Positions 6,349 to 8,401 of a stretch of 8,401 nucleotides of DNA are shown here, one piece after another; positions within the stretch are counted from its first letter, which is position 1, and each line of letters begins with the position of its first letter. Source of the DNA: Candidatus Rokuibacteriota bacterium (GTDB lineage Bacteria > JAUVQV01); assembly GCA_030597995.1 (NCBI GenBank), contig JAUVQV010000020.1, forward strand, positions 1 to 8,401. The letters run 5' to 3'. The position numbers and the translations under genes were made by a program. A model generated the notes under the pieces. It was given only the letters and a program-made list of their open reading frames with translations, made no database searches and was not told the DNA's origin.

Positions 6349-7905
6349 GTGAGCCGAAACATTCGGAATCGGCGAAGGAACGCCCTCCTGGTCTACCCGG
6401 AGTTTCCGAGGAACTCCTTTTTGAACCATGACCACCTGCACCGCCTCCTTCTCCCCCGGAACGAGCATGGGTACCCGCAGGCGATGATGCCGCCGCTGGG
6501 GCTGCTCTCCGTCATCGGGACCCTGCGGGAGAGATACGGGGAAGAGAGGGTCAGGCTCCTGGACATGAACTGCCGGCCCCTGACCGATACCGACCTGGAG
6601 TGGGCCGACGACGTCTACCTCGGCGGGATGCTGGCCCAGTGCAGGTCGTTCGAGGAGGCGGCCCGGAGAGCAAAAAGGCTGGGGAAGACCACCATCGGCG
6701 GCGGCCCCTGCGCCGGCGGCGACCGCCTGTATCTGGATCACTGCATCGTCAACGAGTGCGAGTACACCCTGGGGCTGTTTCTCGACGACCTGTTCGCCGG
6801 CCGAGCCGCGAGGGTCTACGAGGGAGAAATGCCCCGCGGCGCGGATTTTTTCACTCCCGTCTTCTCAGCTGTGGATCTTCGACACTACGGGTGGATGGTG
6901 GTGCAGTTCTCCCGGGGATGTCCCCACGACTGCGAGTTCTGCGACATCACCAGCCGGTACGGGCGGGAGATGCGGACCAAGGGGACGAGAGACTTCCTGA
7001 AGGAGCTCGACCAGCTCTACGAGCTGAAGTGGCGGGGACAGGTCTTTATCGTCGACGATAATTTCATTGGGAAGCCGAGGGCGGCGCTGGCGCTGCTCCA
7101 GTCCCTCGAGCAGTGGCAGAAGGAGAGGAACTATCCCTTCGAGTTTCACACCCAGGCCACCCTGCTTCTGGCCGAAGACGAACACGACGACCTGCTGAGG
7201 GCCTTCTCACCGGCCGGCTTCTCCATGATCTTTATGGGCATCGACTCTCCCAATCCCGAGAGCCTTCGGGAGACGAACAAGGGGCACAACCTGAGGCCGG
7301 GCCGGTCGCTGGTCGAAAAGGTGCGGAGGATTCAGCAGGTCGGAAAAATGCTGGTGCTCGGGGGGCTGGTGCTCGGTTTCGACAGTGACGACGCGGGCAT
7401 ATTCGATGCCCACATCCGGTTCGTTCGGGAGAGCGGCCTGCCACTGCCGATGTTCGCCCTCCTCTCCCCGCTGCCGCACACCAAGCTGGAGAAGAGGCTC
7501 TGCGCTGAAGACCGGCTGCACCCGCGGCCCTCAACCGGCAGCGGCACGGAGGTGACCTTCCGCCCGAAGAGCCTCAGTGAGGGCGAATTGATCGAGGGCT
7601 ACCAGAGGGTGCTGCGGCAGGTCCATCTGGACATGGACGGTTTCTACCGGCGATGCCTCGACAGCCTCTCCCACTTTCACTTTCCACGGGTGATCGTCAA
7701 GCCCCAGGAAGTCACCGCCCTGTTCAGGCTGCTGTATTACGAGGGCGTCGCGGGCGGCTACCGGGGGGCGTTCTGGAAGTACGTCCTCCGGATCCTGCGG
7801 TCGTTTCCGGCGAAGCTCCCCTACGGGCTGCGCTGGGCGGCCTTCGGGCTGCATAACCGCCGCCTCGCCACAAGGCTCACCACCTCGGAACCCGGAGACC
7901 ATTAG
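6349..7905 (+). CDS. B12-binding-type radical SAM protein, HpnP-like (DUF4070 class)
   Basis: This 518-residue protein has an N-terminal cobalamin-binding-type Rossmann domain (about residues 10-165, with the family's MMPPLGLLSVI at 46-56 and IGGGP at 116-120). A radical SAM barrel follows, with the [4Fe-4S] motif CPHDCEFC (C191, C195, C198), then FIVDDNFIG (233-241) and MGIDSPNPESL (296-306). A C-terminal domain (about 375-490) resembles DUF4070. This order and these motifs match the class containing the hopanoid C-2 methylase HpnP, which methylates lipids using SAM and methylcobalamin. The region where a DxHxxG cobalamin ligand motif would lie reads DMNCRP (72-77), so the histidine is absent; I recall HpnP-type proteins also lack it. 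The substrate cannot be fixed: no hopanoid genes are visible here. Start GTG 6349 follows GGAGG by 8 nt. It is divergent from ndh under a look-alike promoter. A role as a lipid or isoprenoid methylase is inference. Confidence 0.9.
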   Translation: MSRNIRNRRRNALLVYPEFPRNSFLNHDHLHRLLLPRNEHGYPQAMMPPLGLLSVIGTLRERYGEERVRLLDMNCRPLTDTDLEWADDVYLGGMLAQCRSFEEAARRAKRLGKTTIGGGPCAGGDRLYLDHCIVNECEYTLGLFLDDLFAGRAARVYEGEMPRGADFFTPVFSAVDLRHYGWMVVQFSRGCPHDCEFCDITSRYGREMRTKGTRDFLKELDQLYELKWRGQVFIVDDNFIGKPRAALALLQSLEQWQKERNYPFEFHTQATLLLAEDEHDDLLRAFSPAGFSMIFMGIDSPNPESLRETNKGHNLRPGRSLVEKVRRIQQVGKMLVLGGLVLGFDSDDAGIFDAHIRFVRESGLPLPMFALLSPLPHTKLEKRLCAEDRLHPRPSTGSGTEVTFRPKSLSEGELIEGYQRVLRQVHLDMDGFYRRCLDSLSHFHFPRVIVKPQEVTALFRLLYYEGVAGGYRGAFWKYVLRILRSFPAKLPYGLRWAAFGLHNRRLATRLTTSEPGDH

Positions 7906-7911
7906 TTAATG

Positions 7912-7942
7912 TAATAATTTATGGTAATACCGTAACTTATTA
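7912..7942 (+). terminator. 31-bp imperfect palindrome after the radical SAM stop, possible terminator
   Basis: A dyad centred on 7927 pairs TAATAA (7912-7917) with TTATTA (7937-7942) and GGTA with TACC in the core. Over fifteen position pairs there is one mismatch and one G·U. It begins 7 nt after the stop codon and is followed by a T-rich stretch (7943-7965). The stem is AT-rich, so it is weak as an intrinsic terminator; it could equally be a protein-binding dyad. Confidence 0.4.
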
Positions 7943-7995
7943 TTATATTTCTTATATTCATTTCATATTGATACCTAAAGAGCGGGAATGATATC

Positions 7996-8078
7996 TTCCC
8001 CCTTTTCAGGGGGATAGAGGGGGATTATCTTTATAATCTCCCCTGCCCCTCTTTAGAAAAGAGGGGAACTTTAATCTT
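7996..8078. repeat. Inverted-repeat cluster, copy B of the interspersed element
   Basis: Three successive stem-loops are visible. TCCCCCT/AGGGGGA (7997-8003 with 8008-8014) has a 4-nt loop. A 10-pair stem (8019-8028 with 8033-8042) contains one G·U. CCCCTCTTT/AAAGAGGGG (8046-8054 with 8058-8066) is perfect with a 3-nt loop. The left part matches the right half of copy A at 2736-2781 and the right part matches its left half. The stems may also help end transcription from the two convergent genes, though T-runs are lacking. Confidence 0.65.
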
Positions 8079-8095
8079 CCCTCTCCGGGGAGGTA

Positions 8096-8401
8096 CTACT
8101 CCCACTCGATGGTGCTGGGGGGTTTGGAGGAGATGTCGTAGACCACGCGGTTCACTCCTGCGACATTGTTGATGATCCGGTTTGCGATCCTCCGCAGGAG
8201 CCTCACCGGGAGCGGCGCCCAGTCCGCGGTCATCCCGTCCACGGAGTGCACCGCCCGCAGCACGATTACCTTCTCGTAGGTGCGGGAATCTCCCATCACC
8301 CCCACCGATTTCACCGGCAGCAGCACCGCAAAGGACTGCCAGAGTTTTTCCGTCAGGCCCGCCCGCGACACCTCTTCCGCGATGATGGCGTCCGCACCGC
8401 G
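8096..8401 (-). CDS. guaA: GMP synthase (glutamine-hydrolysing), C-terminal part
   Basis: The last 101 residues and stop codon are visible; the N-terminal glutaminase and ATP-pyrophosphatase domains lie beyond the right edge. The visible part is the C-terminal dimerisation domain with highly conserved segments: [20 protein letters not shown] near its start, [18 protein letters not shown], and the terminal KPPSTIEWE that is almost invariant in GuaA. The enzyme converts XMP to GMP in the cytoplasm with glutamine and ATP. Nothing looks degraded. It is convergent with the radical SAM gene and is probably unrelated to the locus on the left. Confidence 0.97.
   Translation of the reverse strand, partial: RGADAIIAEEVSRAGLTEKLWQSFAVLLPVKSVGVMGDSRTYEKVIVLRAVHSVDGMTADWAPLPVRLLRRIANRIINNVAGVNRVVYDISSKPPSTIEWE

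Larger units (their letters stand above)
7906..8095. other. AT-rich convergent intergenic region
   Basis: This is the gap between two genes that end facing each other. Its first 75-80 bp are markedly AT-rich against GC-rich surroundings and hold a 31-bp dyad; the rest holds repeat copy B. No coding sequence was recognised. Confidence 0.7.

Noticed and set aside
4670..6352. Plus-strand open frame of 560 codons
   Set aside because: It is antisense to ndh across its whole length, lacks any motif, and would overlap both divergent promoters.
6349..7905. Naming the radical SAM gene hpnP
   Set aside because: The class matches, but no hopanoid pathway gene is visible and subfamily assignment needs a phylogeny.
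7997..8066. Calling the repeat hairpins canonical intrinsic terminators
   Set aside because: None of the three stems is followed by a T-run on either strand, and the same element occurs at 2736-2781 in a different context.

Overview
The window reads as chromosomal DNA of a GC-rich bacterium (roughly 60% G+C by eye). Two things point to Desulfobacterota (old Deltaproteobacteria) or a close relative. One is a MalT-like NTPase/SARP-type regulator. The other is a pair of interspersed inverted repeats built on TCCCCCTTT / AAAGGGGGA arms, a style I recall from those genomes. This lineage call is inference and was not searched.

Layout. Positions 1-2646 (minus) hold a large MalT-like regulator whose C-terminus runs off the left edge. 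Positions 2647-2850 are non-coding and carry two hairpin structures. Positions 2851-4629 (minus) encode a geranylgeranyl-reductase-like FAD oxidoreductase fused to a C-terminal cyclic-nucleotide-binding domain. Positions 4736-6007 (minus) encode a type II NADH dehydrogenase. Positions 6008-6348 are a divergent intergenic region with two strikingly similar, oppositely oriented sigma-70-type promoters. Positions 6349-7905 (plus) encode a cobalamin-binding-type radical SAM enzyme of the HpnP-like (DUF4070) class. Positions 7906-8095 are an unusually AT-rich convergent intergenic region with a 31-bp dyad and a second copy of the inverted repeat. Positions 8096-8401 (minus) are the C-terminal end of GMP synthase (guaA).

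How it may work together. The NADH dehydrogenase, the cNMP-domain flavoenzyme and the regulator lie in the same orientation (ndh, then reductase, then regulator). The radical SAM gene is divergent but has a look-alike promoter, so the four could be co-controlled. NDH-2 feeds electrons to quinone, GGR-like enzymes reduce isoprenoid double bonds, and HpnP-like radical SAM enzymes methylate polycyclic isoprenoids. A membrane isoprenoid or quinone modification locus under cyclic-nucleotide and MalT-type control is therefore a reasonable hypothesis, but no substrate can be read from the sequence. guaA is an unrelated housekeeping neighbour. No tRNA, rRNA, CRISPR array or insertion sequence was seen.
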